Shown here: positions 1-8,293 of the stretch, piece by piece
How positions within the stretch are numbered: position 1 is the first letter of the stretch
Layout of the letters: each line of letters begins with the position of its first letter
Assembly (NCBI RefSeq): GCF_003148685.1
Contig: NZ_QGGR01000007.1
Location: forward strand, 372,001-436,000
Origin: Actinoplanes xinjiangensis
Lineage (GTDB): Bacteria; Actinomycetota; Actinomycetes; Mycobacteriales; Micromonosporaceae
Direction of reading: 5' to 3'
DNA: 64,000 bases
Notes under the pieces: model-generated
What the model saw: only the letters and a program-made list of their open reading frames with translations
Databases searched by the model: none
What the model was told of the DNA's origin: nothing
Position numbers and translations under genes: made by a program

Positions 1-704
1 TCGGTGACCGCCTCCAGGACCGGTCGCACCGGCGCCGCCCAGCCGTCGAACATTCGCCGCAGGGCGCTGACCTCCGCGCCCGGATGGAAGCTGCCCGCGG
101 GTGCGCCGGCCGACGCGAACCAGTTGGTCCGGCTGCCCTCCTGCGGGGTCACACCGAACTTGACGCCCCGGCCCCACACCTCGACGAATGTGCTCGTCTC
201 CATGCCGTCGACCGTGCCGCGCCACGCCGTGCCGCCGGAGTGACGCGCCCGGTAGGCGGGCCCGAACAGCTGCTCGCGGGTGTGGCTGAACACGCCGTCG
301 GCGGCGACGACCAGGTCGGCGGCGAGGCTCTCCGGGTGGTGGACCGGGTCGGCGAAGCGGAGGTCGGCGGTGGCGGCGGCCCGGTGCAGGATCGTGAGCA
401 GGGCCGGGCGGGAGATCAGGTGGATCGGGTCGCCCGGCGGGGTGCGGATCGTGGCGATCCGGGAGCCGTCGGGGCGGCGCACCTCGCCGGACCGTCGTGG
501 GCTGCCCGTCTCGCGTACCGCATGGCCGGCGGTGAGGGTGTCCAGTGCCCGCAGCGCCGCCGGCCACATGCCCAGCGCCGTGCCGGTGGCCGGCAGGGCC
601 GCGTCCCGCTCGTGGACGGTGACCTGCCAGCCGTCGTTACCGAGCGCGATGGCGGCGGCGAGGCCGCCGATGCCGCCGCCGATGATCGCCGCGTGTCGTC
701 GCAT
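1..704 (-). CDS. FAD-dependent monooxygenase, C-terminus cut by window edge
   Basis: About 235 residues of a class A flavoprotein monooxygenase (PHBH/salicylate hydroxylase type). The N-terminus carries the dinucleotide-binding motif IIGGGIGGLAAA, followed by an E-R pair (VHERDAALP) that normally contacts the FAD ribose, and a VVAADGVFS segment matching the DG motif of the family. The GD motif and C-terminal part lie beyond base 1. The start is the ATG at 702-704. Such enzymes hydroxylate aromatic or polyketide-like substrates with NAD(P)H and O2; the substrate cannot be told. It is divergent from a TetR gene with a perfect palindrome between them, so repression by that TetR with release by the enzyme's substrate is the simplest reading. 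Confidence 0.88.
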   Translation of the reverse strand, partial: MRRHAAIIGGGIGGLAAAIALGNDGWQVTVHERDAALPATGTALGMWPAALRALDTLTAGHAVRETGSPRRSGEVRRPDGSRIATIRTPPGDPIHLISRPALLTILHRAAATADLRFADPVHHPESLAADLVVAADGVFSHTREQLFGPAYRARHSGGTAWRGTVDGMETSTFVEVWGRGVKFGVTPQEGSRTNWFASAGAPAGSFHPGAEVSALRRMFDGWAAPVRPVLEAVT

Positions 705-714
705 GCCGCCACCG

Positions 715-730
715 TACAACATATGTTGTA
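715..730. promoter_or_regulatory. Perfect 16-bp palindrome, probable TetR operator
   Basis: TACAACATATGTTGTA reads the same on both strands and lies 10 bases before the monooxygenase start and 39 before the TetR start. A half-site copy (ATGTTGT) follows at about 743-749. Position and symmetry fit an autoregulatory operator covering both promoters. Confidence 0.75.
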
Positions 731-769
731 GGAAGACTACGGATGTTGTGAGCGGGGTAGGGTGATCGC

Positions 770-1333
770 GTGCCGTCCCGCCAAGAAGAACTGCTCGACG
801 CCGCCATCGATGTCCTCGGCAGCCAGGGGGTGCGGGCGCTGACGCATCGGGCGGTCGACGCGGCCGCCGGGATGCCGTTCGGCTCCGCCGCCAACTACTT
901 CAAGACGCGGGATGCGCTGATCAGTGCCGTCGTCGAACGGTTCGCCGAGCGCGACCGGACCGCCTGGCAGGCGATCGCCGGCTTCCTCCACCCGGCCGAT
1001 CCGGGGGAACTGGCCGCGGCGCTGACCGCCTACGTCCGGCGGGCGCTCGGTCCGGAACGGGCGGTGACCGTCGCCCGGTACGGGCTGTTCGTCGAGGCGG
1101 CCCTGCGGCCGGCCCTCCAGGAGCATCTCGCGGCGTCGGCGGCGGAGCTGCGCCGATGGGCGACGCAATGGCTGCGGGACATCGGTTCGACCGACCCGGA
1201 CGGCGACTGTACGGCCATCATGGACTACCTCGACGGCCTGCTCCTGCACCAGCTCGCGTTCCCCGGCCCGCCCGACAGCCTGGTGGCGGCCATGGACCGC
1301 ACCGTCCGCAGGCTCTGCACCACCGGCGGGTGA
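770..1333 (+). CDS. TetR family transcriptional regulator
   Basis: 187 residues. The N-terminal 50 residues form a TetR DNA-binding domain (LLDAAIDVLGSQGVRALTHR, then AVDAAAGMPFGSAANYFKTRDAL, where the recognition helix sits). The C-terminal helical half should bind a ligand. It starts with GTG at 770, with no Shine-Dalgarno; instead a TAGGGT box ends six bases before the start, so a leaderless transcript is likely. It is divergent from the flavin monooxygenase, shares the palindrome at 715-730 with it, and probably represses that gene. The ligand is unknown. Confidence 0.88.
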   Translation: MPSRQEELLDAAIDVLGSQGVRALTHRAVDAAAGMPFGSAANYFKTRDALISAVVERFAERDRTAWQAIAGFLHPADPGELAAALTAYVRRALGPERAVTVARYGLFVEAALRPALQEHLAASAAELRRWATQWLRDIGSTDPDGDCTAIMDYLDGLLLHQLAFPGPPDSLVAAMDRTVRRLCTTGG

Positions 1334-1361
1334 TCCGGGCACCCGCCGGCTCCGGACCGGC

Positions 1362-1519
1362 CCCGGTCTCGCTACCGGTCCCGGCTGGCGACCGGTCCCG
1401 GTTGCGTGATCGGTCCCGGTTCGTGGCCGGTCCGGGTTCGTGATCGGTCCCGGTTCGTGATCGGTCCCAGGCTCGCGACCGGTCCCAGGCTCGCGACCGG
1501 TTCCGGTAGCGAGACCGGG
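1362..1519. repeat. Degenerate 16-18-bp tandem array bounded by a 17-bp inverted repeat
   Basis: Between the ends of two convergent genes lie about nine degenerate copies of a GACCGGTCCCGGTTCGT-like unit. The outer edges, CCCGGTCTCGCTACCGG at 1362-1378 and its exact reverse complement at 1503-1519, form a perfect 17-bp inverted repeat. The segment could fold as a long hairpin and act as a bidirectional terminator. No coding potential is visible. Confidence 0.8.
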
Positions 1520-1529
1520 CCCGTCTCGG

Positions 1530-2702
1530 CTACTGGGCGCCGGCCGCGGCGGTGAGGATCTCGGTGACGACCTGGTCGGCGGCGGCCGGTTTGCCGTGGG
1601 TGGCCGCGTTACGCGCCAGGGCGGCCCGCCGCGGCGGGTCGGCGAGCAGCGCGTTGAGGGTGTCGCGCAGGCGTTCCGGCGTGGCGTCGGCGCCGTCGAG
1701 CATGATCGCCGCGTCCTGCTGGGCCAGGTGGCGGGCGGTGATGCGCTGCTCGTCACCGGCCGCATGCGGGTACGGCACGAGGACGCACGCCTTGCCCAGG
1801 GCGGTGAGCTCGGCGACGGTGCCGGCGCCGCTGCGCGCGACCACGACGGCGGCCGCGGCCAGCAGGTCGGGCAGCTCGTCGTGGATGAAGTCGAGGACGT
1901 GGTAGCGGTGCGCCAGGTGGGCGGGCAGCCCGGCGGCGACCTGCTGCATCTCGGCGTGGCTGAGGCTGCCGCACTGGTGCACGATCTGGCAGTGCTGCAA
2001 CAGGTCGGGCAGGGCGCCGGTGAGCATCCGGTTGATCTGCTGCGCACCGGCGGCGCCGCCGGTCACCAGCACGAGTGGCACGGCCGGGTCCAGCCCGTAC
2101 GCCGCGAGGCCCTTCTCGGCGTTGCCCTGGAGGACGGCGGGGCGGATCGGGTTGCCGGTGACGACCGCCCGCGCGCGTGCCTTGGGCGGCAGGTGCTCGA
2201 GCGAGGCCTCGTGGCTGACCAGGATGCGGGTGGCGACGCGGGCCAGGATGCGGTTGGCCAGGCCGAGGCTGAGGGTCTGCTCGTGCATCAGGTAGGGCAC
2301 CCGGAACAGGGCGGCGGCCAGCCCGATCGGCACCGACACGAAACCGCCGGTGCTGAGGACCACCGCCGGGCGGGTCCGGGCGACGGTGAACGCCGCCTGG
2401 AGGATGCCGAGCGGGATCCGGAACGCGTCGACGAAGTTGCGGGCCAGGTCGCGGGGGCTGACCGAGCGGCGGAGCTTACCGGTGGTGACGGCCTTGAACG
2501 GGATGTTGTTGCGGACCGCGATCTTCGCTTCCAGGCCCTCGGCGACACCGACCCACAGCAGTTCGGGCGCGGCGCCGGTTTCGGCGAGCCGGGCCTGCAG
2601 GGCGTTGACCGTGGTCAGCGCGGGGTAGGTGTGCCCGCCGGTGCCGCCACCGGTGACGATCATGCGCAGGCCGCGCAGACGCTGGGTGCCGTAGACGGAC
2701 AT
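1530..2702 (-). CDS. murG: MurG-like UDP-GlcNAc glycosyltransferase
   Basis: 390 residues (family usual 350-390). It shows MurG hallmarks: the glycine-rich N-terminal loop VTGGGTGGHTYPA, the second-domain loop VLVTGGAAGAQQINRML and the sugar-nucleotide site SGAGTVAELTALGKACVLVP followed by HAAGDEQ. MurG transfers GlcNAc from UDP-GlcNAc to lipid I on the inner face of the membrane, giving lipid II. The start is taken at ATG 2700-2702; an internal ATG at 2661-2663 just before the glycine loop is an alternative. The gene lies alone, with no division or cell-wall neighbours, so it is probably a second MurG beside a housekeeping copy. A role in specialised peptidoglycan or in antibiotic tolerance is possible but unproven. 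Confidence 0.85.
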   Translation of the reverse strand: MSVYGTQRLRGLRMIVTGGGTGGHTYPALTTVNALQARLAETGAAPELLWVGVAEGLEAKIAVRNNIPFKAVTTGKLRRSVSPRDLARNFVDAFRIPLGILQAAFTVARTRPAVVLSTGGFVSVPIGLAAALFRVPYLMHEQTLSLGLANRILARVATRILVSHEASLEHLPPKARARAVVTGNPIRPAVLQGNAEKGLAAYGLDPAVPLVLVTGGAAGAQQINRMLTGALPDLLQHCQIVHQCGSLSHAEMQQVAAGLPAHLAHRYHVLDFIHDELPDLLAAAAVVVARSGAGTVAELTALGKACVLVPYPHAAGDEQRITARHLAQQDAAIMLDGADATPERLRDTLNALLADPPRRAALARNAATHGKPAAADQVVTEILTAAAGAQ

Positions 2703-2746
2703 GTGCAGCAACTCCGAGTGAATCCGATGGCGTGGGACGCCGCAGT

Positions 2747-3559
2747 CTACGCCGTGACCGACGGGATGGCGGCGGCCAGCGCCCAGTCGTGACCGATGTC
2801 GGCCGCCGTGCGCAGGAGTTTCGGCAGGTGATCGTCGAGCAGGGTCTCGACTGACGTCTCGGCTGCGTGCACCGTCACATTCACCGCGGCGATGACGTCG
2901 CCGTCGCCGTCGCGCACGCCGGTGGCCACCGACCGGATGCCGGGTGCCAGGTCCTGGTCGGCGAGTGCCCAGCCTTTCGCCCGGACCTCCCGCAACGCGG
3001 CCTCCAACTCGGCGCCGGCGGGCTGCCGGCGCGCCGCGATCCCGGACCGGGACGCCTCGGCGAGGACGCCGGGCACGGCCGCCGGCGGCAGGGCCGCCAG
3101 CAGCACCTTGCCCATCGACGTGGCGGCCGCGGGGAAGCGGGTGCCGATGTTCACCGCCAGGGTGACGATCTTCGGTACGGCCACCCGCGCCACATACACG
3201 ATGTCGGACCCGTCGAGCTGCGCCATCGACGTCGACTCGTTGGTCTGCGCGACGAGCTTCTCCATGTGCGGCCGGGCCACGTCCCACATGCTCAGCGAGT
3301 TGACGTACGCCATACCGAGGTCGAGCACCCGTGGGGTCAGCGCGTAGCCACGGCCGGCGCCCCGCACGTACCCCAGGGTCTCGAGGGTGATCAGGATCCG
3401 CCGGACCGTCGGGCGGGCCAGACCGGTCAGCCCGGCGATCTCACTGAGCGTCATCGAGGGGGTGCCGGGCCGGAAGGTGCGCAGGACGTCGAGGCCGCGG
3501 GCGAGCGCCTCGATGAAGTCGGGACCCGTGCCCCTTCCGGTGTCTGTCATCCGGGCCAT
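2747..3559 (-). CDS. IclR family transcriptional regulator
   Basis: 270 residues. The N-terminal winged helix (ALARGLDVLRTFRPG, then MTLSEIAGLTGLARPTVRRI) is followed by the IclR effector domain with the usual GxxFPAAATSMGKVLLA segment. The ATG at 3557-3559 is preferred; it lies four bases after the amidohydrolase stop, so the two are co-transcribed. IclR proteins mostly control aromatic and other catabolic operons, as repressors or activators, and bind a pathway metabolite. Here the natural target is the divergent promoter region at about 4990-5164, with the perfect palindrome at 5132-5147. Confidence 0.9.
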   Translation of the reverse strand: MARMTDTGRGTGPDFIEALARGLDVLRTFRPGTPSMTLSEIAGLTGLARPTVRRILITLETLGYVRGAGRGYALTPRVLDLGMAYVNSLSMWDVARPHMEKLVAQTNESTSMAQLDGSDIVYVARVAVPKIVTLAVNIGTRFPAAATSMGKVLLAALPPAAVPGVLAEASRSGIAARRQPAGAELEAALREVRAKGWALADQDLAPGIRSVATGVRDGDGDVIAAVNVTVHAAETSVETLLDDHLPKLLRTAADIGHDWALAAAIPSVTA

Positions 3560-3563
3560 GCTT

Positions 3564-4988
3564 TCATTCCGGCGAACCCGCGGCGTAGTCGGTGTACTGG
3601 TACGGGTTGTCGAACAGTTCCGCCTGCGGCAGGTCCGGGTTCTGGCCGCGCAGCCACGCCTGTTCGCCGAGCGTCTCGCGCAGGTGCGCGACGGTGGCGC
3701 CGACACCGGTGCGGGCGGCCGCCAGGTCGACGCCGACGAGCTTGCCGTCGCGTTTGACGACCTTCCCGCCGACCACGACGGTGTGCACGTCACCGCGCTG
3801 GGCCTGGAAGGCGACGTGGCCGTAGGGGTGCAGGATCGGGAACATCGCGGGCGAGGCGTCGTTCTTGATCAGCACGATGTCGGCCTGCCGGCCCGGGGTG
3901 AGGGCGCCGAGCCGGGAGTCGAGGCCGAGGGCCCGGGCGCCGCCGCGGGTGGCCCAGTCGACGACCTGTTCGGCGCGCAGGTGGTGGTGGGTGACGGTCT
4001 CCTGCCTCCCGTGGGCTTCGAGGTGCTCGCGGGAGCGGTCGGCGCTGAGCGTGGTGCGCATGGCGGTGAACAGGTCGCCGCTCCACCAGACGCTGGTGTC
4101 CATCGACAGCGACACCGGAATGCCGTAGCGGCGCAGCGCCCAGGTGGGCGGGTAGCCCTGGCCGGCGCTCTGCTCGCTCTCGGTGGAGACGCTCACCGAG
4201 CCTCCGGTGGCGGCGATGCGGTGGTACGAGTCGGCGCCGAGCGTGGCGGCGTGGACGTACACGGTGCCGGGGGTCATGAAGCCGTTCTCGTACATCAGGC
4301 GGATGCCGTCGTCGTTGGTGGCGCCCCAGACGCCGGCGTGGGTGGTGACCGGGACGCCCAGTTCGCGGGCCGTCTCGAAGGCGGCCTTCTCCGGGAACGC
4401 GGGATCGCCGGTGATGTCGAAGGCCAGCTGGAAGCCTTCGAGCCGGCCGCCGTCGATGCGGCGGCGGTGGAAGTCGCGGAAGCCGTCGGAGGTCGACCAC
4501 TCCCACGGGCCCTGCTGGATGTTGCCGTAGGCGAGGACGAACCGTCCCGGCACCGCCTCCAAGGCGTCGACGGCGGCGTCGGCGTGCTGCGGGGTCTGCA
4601 GGCCGTGTGACCAGTCGACGGTGGTGGTGACGCCGGCGTCCAGGGCCTCGAGGGCGCCGAGCAGGTTGCCGGCGTGGATGTCCTCGGGCCGGAAGTGCCG
4701 GCCGGACTCCAGGTAGTACCAGACGAAGTACTGGGTGAGCGTCCAGTCGGCGCCGTAGCCGCGCATCGCGGTCTGCCACAGGTGCCGGTGTGTGTCGATC
4801 ATGCCGGGCATGACGATGCCGCCGGAGGCGTCGATCTGTTCGGCGTCGTCGGGGGCGGTCAGGTCGTGCCCGATCGCGGCGATCCGGCCGTCGATGACGA
4901 GCACGTCGGCGCCGGGCAGCACCGCATGGGTGTCGTCCATGGTCAGGACCAGTCCGTTGCGGAAGATCACCGGTCTTGCGACGCTCAT
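3564..4988 (-). CDS. Amidohydrolase (TRZ/ATZ, cytosine-deaminase-like family)
   Basis: 474 residues, normal for metal-dependent amidohydrolases of the AtzB/TrzN/SsnA group. Visible metal ligands: H-x-H in MIDTHRHLWQT near residue 65, a further His in VTTHAGVWG near 220, and the Asp in SLSMDTSVWW near 300. These enzymes hydrolyse or deaminate ring carbons, often of nitrogen heterocycles. It begins the left arm of a divergent locus whose right arm encodes CoA-transferase, lyase and ring-cleavage genes, and it is followed by the IclR gene. This suggests that it removes an amino or chloro group before ring opening, but the substrate is not readable from sequence. Confidence 0.82.
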   Translation of the reverse strand: MSVARPVIFRNGLVLTMDDTHAVLPGADVLVIDGRIAAIGHDLTAPDDAEQIDASGGIVMPGMIDTHRHLWQTAMRGYGADWTLTQYFVWYYLESGRHFRPEDIHAGNLLGALEALDAGVTTTVDWSHGLQTPQHADAAVDALEAVPGRFVLAYGNIQQGPWEWSTSDGFRDFHRRRIDGGRLEGFQLAFDITGDPAFPEKAAFETARELGVPVTTHAGVWGATNDDGIRLMYENGFMTPGTVYVHAATLGADSYHRIAATGGSVSVSTESEQSAGQGYPPTWALRRYGIPVSLSMDTSVWWSGDLFTAMRTTLSADRSREHLEAHGRQETVTHHHLRAEQVVDWATRGGARALGLDSRLGALTPGRQADIVLIKNDASPAMFPILHPYGHVAFQAQRGDVHTVVVGGKVVKRDGKLVGVDLAAARTGVGATVAHLRETLGEQAWLRGQNPDLPQAELFDNPYQYTDYAAGSPE

Positions 4989-5131
4989 CTGCGCTCCTTT
5001 CGGACTGCTGTCCGCATGGCGGTCAGCGTGGTCAGGTCAGCGTGTTCCCGGGCACCTGTCATGTCAAGGTTTTGTTTCGGCGCGGTGAACCGGTCGTTGA
5101 CACGGGCATGCAAGGCAGGGAAGCTGATTCG

Positions 5132-5147
5132 GCGGACACGTGTCCGC
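5132..5147. promoter_or_regulatory. Perfect 16-bp palindrome, candidate IclR operator
   Basis: GCGGACACGTGTCCGC is self-complementary and lies 17 bases before the CoA-transferase ATG. A TTGACA hexamer at 5097-5102 could be the -35 box for the rightward operon, and a TTGACA on the other strand (5062-5067) one for the amidohydrolase. The 176-bp region between divergent starts is where the linked IclR protein would be expected to bind. Confidence 0.6.
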
Positions 5148-5164
5148 AGAACGGGCGGTAACTG

Positions 5165-6301
5165 ATGGCTCAGCAACCCCGAGGCCCCCTGGACGGCCTG
5201 CTCGTCGCCGACTTCTCGCGGATCCTCGCCGGGCCGTACGCGACGATGCTCCTGGCCGACCTCGGTGCTGAGGTGATCAAGGTGGAGAGTCCGGGCGGCG
5301 ACGACACCCGCACCTGGATGCCACCGGTCCGCGACGGCGTCTCCACCTACTACCTGGGCATCAACCGCAACAAGCGGTCGATCGCGCTGGACCTCAAGGA
5401 CCCGGACGACCGGTCCGCCGCCCAGGAGCTGGCCCGCCGCGCGGACGTGCTGATCGAGAACATGCGCCCCGGCGGGCTGGCCCGGTTCGGTCTCGACTAC
5501 GACACCGTCGCCGCGTCCAACGAGCGCATCGTCTACGCCAGCATCAGCGGCTTCGGCACCGGCGCGGGTGCGGGCCTGCCGGGGTACGACCTGATGGTCC
5601 AGGCGATCTCCGGGCTGATGAGCCTCACCGGCGATCCGGAGGGCTCGCCCTACCGGGCCGGGATCTCGGTCTTCGACGTGATGGCCGGACTGCACGCGAA
5701 CATCGGCATCCTGGCCGCCCTGCACCGGCGCGCCGACACCGGCCAGGGCCAGCACGTCGAGGTCAACCTGCTCAGCTCGGCACTGTCCGGGCTGGTCAAC
5801 CACTCCAGCGGGTACGTCGCCGGCGGCACCGTGCCCTACCGGATGGGCAACGCGCACCCCAGCCTCTTCCCGTACGAGCCGTTGCCGGTCGCCGACGGCG
5901 AGCTGATCGTGATCGCCGGCAACGACGGGCAGTTCCGCAAGCTGTGCCAGGTCCTCGGGCTGGACGGGCTCCCGGAGGATCCACGGTTCGGCCGCAATCA
6001 GGACCGTACGGCCCATCGCGACCAATTACGGCCGATCCTCGTCGAACGCCTCCGGACGAGGACCCGCGACGAATGGTTCCGCGACCTGATGGCCGCCGGG
6101 GTGCCGTGCGCGCCGATCAACACCATCGACGGTGGTGTCGCCATGGCCGAGGAACTCGGCCTGAATCCGGTGGTCACCGTCGGCGGTGTGCCCGGCGTCC
6201 GCAACCCCATCACGTTCTCGCACACCCCCGCGCGGTACGAGCTACCGCCGCCCGGACTGGACGAACACGGCGAGGAGATCCGTAGATGGCTGACGAACTG
6301 A
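5165..6301 (+). CDS. CaiB/BaiF (class III) CoA-transferase
   Basis: 378 residues, full length for the family. The N-terminus GLLVADFSRILAGPYATMLLADLGAEVIKVE and the VLIENMRPGGLARFGLDYD stretch are typical; the catalytic Asp should be the one in the GISVFDVMAG segment near residue 180. Class III enzymes move CoA between carboxylic acids without free intermediates. The gene opens the rightward operon, overlapping the next gene by 16 bases. Together with the citryl-CoA-lyase-like product it suggests that a tricarboxylate-like intermediate is first made into a CoA thioester and then cleaved. Confidence 0.9.
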   Translation: MAQQPRGPLDGLLVADFSRILAGPYATMLLADLGAEVIKVESPGGDDTRTWMPPVRDGVSTYYLGINRNKRSIALDLKDPDDRSAAQELARRADVLIENMRPGGLARFGLDYDTVAASNERIVYASISGFGTGAGAGLPGYDLMVQAISGLMSLTGDPEGSPYRAGISVFDVMAGLHANIGILAALHRRADTGQGQHVEVNLLSSALSGLVNHSSGYVAGGTVPYRMGNAHPSLFPYEPLPVADGELIVIAGNDGQFRKLCQVLGLDGLPEDPRFGRNQDRTAHRDQLRPILVERLRTRTRDEWFRDLMAAGVPCAPINTIDGGVAMAEELGLNPVVTVGGVPGVRNPITFSHTPARYELPPPGLDEHGEEIRRWLTN

Positions 6302-7053
6302 GATTCCCCACCGGACTGGGCACCTCCGACGCGGACAGCATCTCGCTGCTCGGGCAGGATCTCGCCGCCGATCTGATGGGGCGGGTCGGGTTCGGGGAAC
6401 TGGCGTTCTGGCTGGTCGCCGGGCGCCGGCCGCACGCGGGGGAGGTGCGGCTGTTCGAGGCGGTGCTGGTCGCGCTCGCCGATCACGGGTTCACCCCGAC
6501 CGCCATCGCGGCGCGCCTGACGTACCTCTCCGCTCCGGATTCTCTCCAGGGCGCGCTCGCGGCCGGGCTGCTCGGCGGCGGCTCACGCTTCCTCGGGGTG
6601 ACCGAGGACTGCGGGAGGTTCCTGGCGGCGACCCTCGCGGAATCCTCCGGCGACGATGTCGACGCGATCGCACTGGACGCCGTGACCAGGGCCAGGGCCG
6701 AGAAGCGATTCGTGCCGGGGCTCGGGCATCCCGTGCACAAGGTCGAGGACCCGCGGACTCCGGTCCTGATCCGGATCGCCACCGAGGAGGGGCTCTACGG
6801 GCCCCACCTGCGGCTCTTCGAAGCGATCGGTCGCGTACACCCGCAGGTTCTGCAACGGCGACTGCCGCTCAACGGTGCCGGGGTCTGCGGCGCCGCCCTC
6901 GCCGATCTGGGGTTGCCGGTCGAGATGCTGCGCGGTTTCGCGCTGCTGGCCCGCGCCGCGGGACTGCTCGGGCAGATCGCCGAGGAGCGCCGGCGCCCGA
7001 TCGCCAACGAGATCTATCTGACCGTCGACCGCAACGCCGTCTACGAGGCATAG
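6286..7053 (+). CDS. Citryl-CoA lyase / citrate synthase-like protein
   Basis: 255 residues, shorter than citrate synthase (about 370-430) but typical of stand-alone citryl-CoA-lyase-like members. The fold signature includes GRVGFGELAFWLVAGRRP at the N-terminus, LAAGLLGGGSRFLG (the family loop with the first catalytic His replaced or displaced), and FVPGLGHPVHKVEDPRTPVL, where GxGHPVHK carries the oxaloacetate-binding His. Members cleave or form C-C bonds in citryl- or related acyl-CoA. The 16-base overlap with the CoA-transferase implies coupled translation and a shared substrate. Confidence 0.8.
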   Translation: MADELRFPTGLGTSDADSISLLGQDLAADLMGRVGFGELAFWLVAGRRPHAGEVRLFEAVLVALADHGFTPTAIAARLTYLSAPDSLQGALAAGLLGGGSRFLGVTEDCGRFLAATLAESSGDDVDAIALDAVTRARAEKRFVPGLGHPVHKVEDPRTPVLIRIATEEGLYGPHLRLFEAIGRVHPQVLQRRLPLNGAGVCGAALADLGLPVEMLRGFALLARAAGLLGQIAEERRRPIANEIYLTVDRNAVYEA

Positions 7054-7064
7054 GAGGATCTTCC

Positions 7065-7934
7065 ATGGCCAGCATCGTCGCGGTCATCGCCTCGACGCAT
7101 CACCCCTTCTACTATCGGGCCAGTACGTCGACCGGGGAGGACCGGCCACCGTTCGCCGACGAGTGGACCCGCAAGATCCTCGCCTTCCGCGAGACGCTGA
7201 CCCGGGCGAACCCGGACGTCCTGGTCATGGTCGGATCTGATCATTTTCATCAGCTGTGGCTGGACAACATGCCGCAGTTCCTGGTCGGCAAGGCGCCCGC
7301 GTACGACGCGAACTGGTACAACGAGGAACGCGAGTTCGGCCTGCCGCGGATGACGCTGAAAGGCCAGGAGGACCTGTCGTCGCACATCCTGCGCGCCGGG
7401 CTCGACGAGGGCTTCGATCTGGCGTTCAGCAACGAGCTGCGCATCGACCACAGCATCACCTGCCCGATCATCACGCTGCGGCCCGAGGCGGACCTGCCGA
7501 TCGTGCCGATCTACACCAACATCTTCGCGCCGCCCCTGCCCCGTCCGACCCGGTTCGTGCAGCTCGGGGAGGCCATTCGCAAGATCATCGACGAGTGGCC
7601 GTCGCACCTGCGCGTGGCCGTGATCGGAACCGGGCATCTGTCGCTCGAACTCGGCGGGCCGCGACAGTTCGGGCCGCACGGGCCGGACCCGGCGTTCGAC
7701 GAGCGGGCCGTCGGGTGGATCGCCGACGGCGACCTCGACGGATGCCTGCGTGAGGTGACCCTGGACAGCCTGCACGCGCCGGGGAACGCGACCCACGGGT
7801 TCATGGACTTCATGCTGATGATGGGTGTCGCCGGGGCCGGGGTGAAAGCCGACTACGTCGACACGTTCGACCTGTTCCACACGATGGAGGCGTACTTCAC
7901 CTGGTACCCCTCACCTCCGGGAGGGGCGGTATGA
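7065..7934 (+). CDS. Class III extradiol ring-cleavage dioxygenase, LigB-type catalytic subunit
   Basis: 289 residues. The LigB fold is recognised from the iron ligands IASTHHPFYY near residue 10 and VGSDHFHQLWLDNMPQFLVG near residue 60, with a DHSITCPI segment near 130 and VIGTGHLSLELGG near 190. Class III enzymes use Fe(II) and O2 to open catechol-type rings next to the hydroxyls, as in protocatechuate or gallate 4,5-cleavage. It has a GGAGG-like ribosome site, and its last four bases overlap the LigA-type gene, so the two probably form the two-subunit enzyme. The aromatic substrate is unknown; the linked amidohydrolase hints at one with nitrogen. Confidence 0.88.
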   Translation: MASIVAVIASTHHPFYYRASTSTGEDRPPFADEWTRKILAFRETLTRANPDVLVMVGSDHFHQLWLDNMPQFLVGKAPAYDANWYNEEREFGLPRMTLKGQEDLSSHILRAGLDEGFDLAFSNELRIDHSITCPIITLRPEADLPIVPIYTNIFAPPLPRPTRFVQLGEAIRKIIDEWPSHLRVAVIGTGHLSLELGGPRQFGPHGPDPAFDERAVGWIADGDLDGCLREVTLDSLHAPGNATHGFMDFMLMMGVAGAGVKADYVDTFDLFHTMEAYFTWYPSPPGGAV

Positions 7935-8293
7935 GCAAGTATCTGCTGAACAAGTTCCTGTTCACCGTCGACCGTGACCCGGACCTGGTCGAACGCTACC
8001 GGGAGACACCGCGTGAGCTGGTCACCTGGTGGGAGTCGACGATGGCGAACTCGCTGCTCAACTGTCACGGCGACGAGGCGAGCACGTGGCTGGCGTTCAC
8101 CGGTGAGGAGCGGGAGGCACTGATCGGGCACGACCACGTGCGGCTGTTCGCGCTGGGTGCCCATCCGTTCCTCACGTTGACGCTGTTCATCGCCCTGTTC
8201 GAACGGGACAACACCGAACCCCTCGAATACCAGAAGGCGTACGGGGCGGCGCTCGCCGGGTTCACGCTGCCGTACCCGGACATCGCGACGTGA
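7931..8293 (+). CDS. LigA-type small subunit of extradiol dioxygenase
   Basis: 120 residues, close to LigA (alpha subunit of protocatechuate 4,5-dioxygenase). The helical core is seen in LLNKFLFTVDRDPDLVERYR, WLAFTGEEREALIGHDHVRLF and ALGAHPFLTLTLFIALF. The small subunit caps the active site of the LigB partner encoded just upstream, with which it overlaps by ATGA. Downstream, GTGA overlaps the MDR oxidoreductase gene. A long hydrophobic C-terminal helix is a little unusual, but no membrane role is implied. Confidence 0.82.
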   Translation: MSKYLLNKFLFTVDRDPDLVERYRETPRELVTWWESTMANSLLNCHGDEASTWLAFTGEEREALIGHDHVRLFALGAHPFLTLTLFIALFERDNTEPLEYQKAYGAALAGFTLPYPDIAT

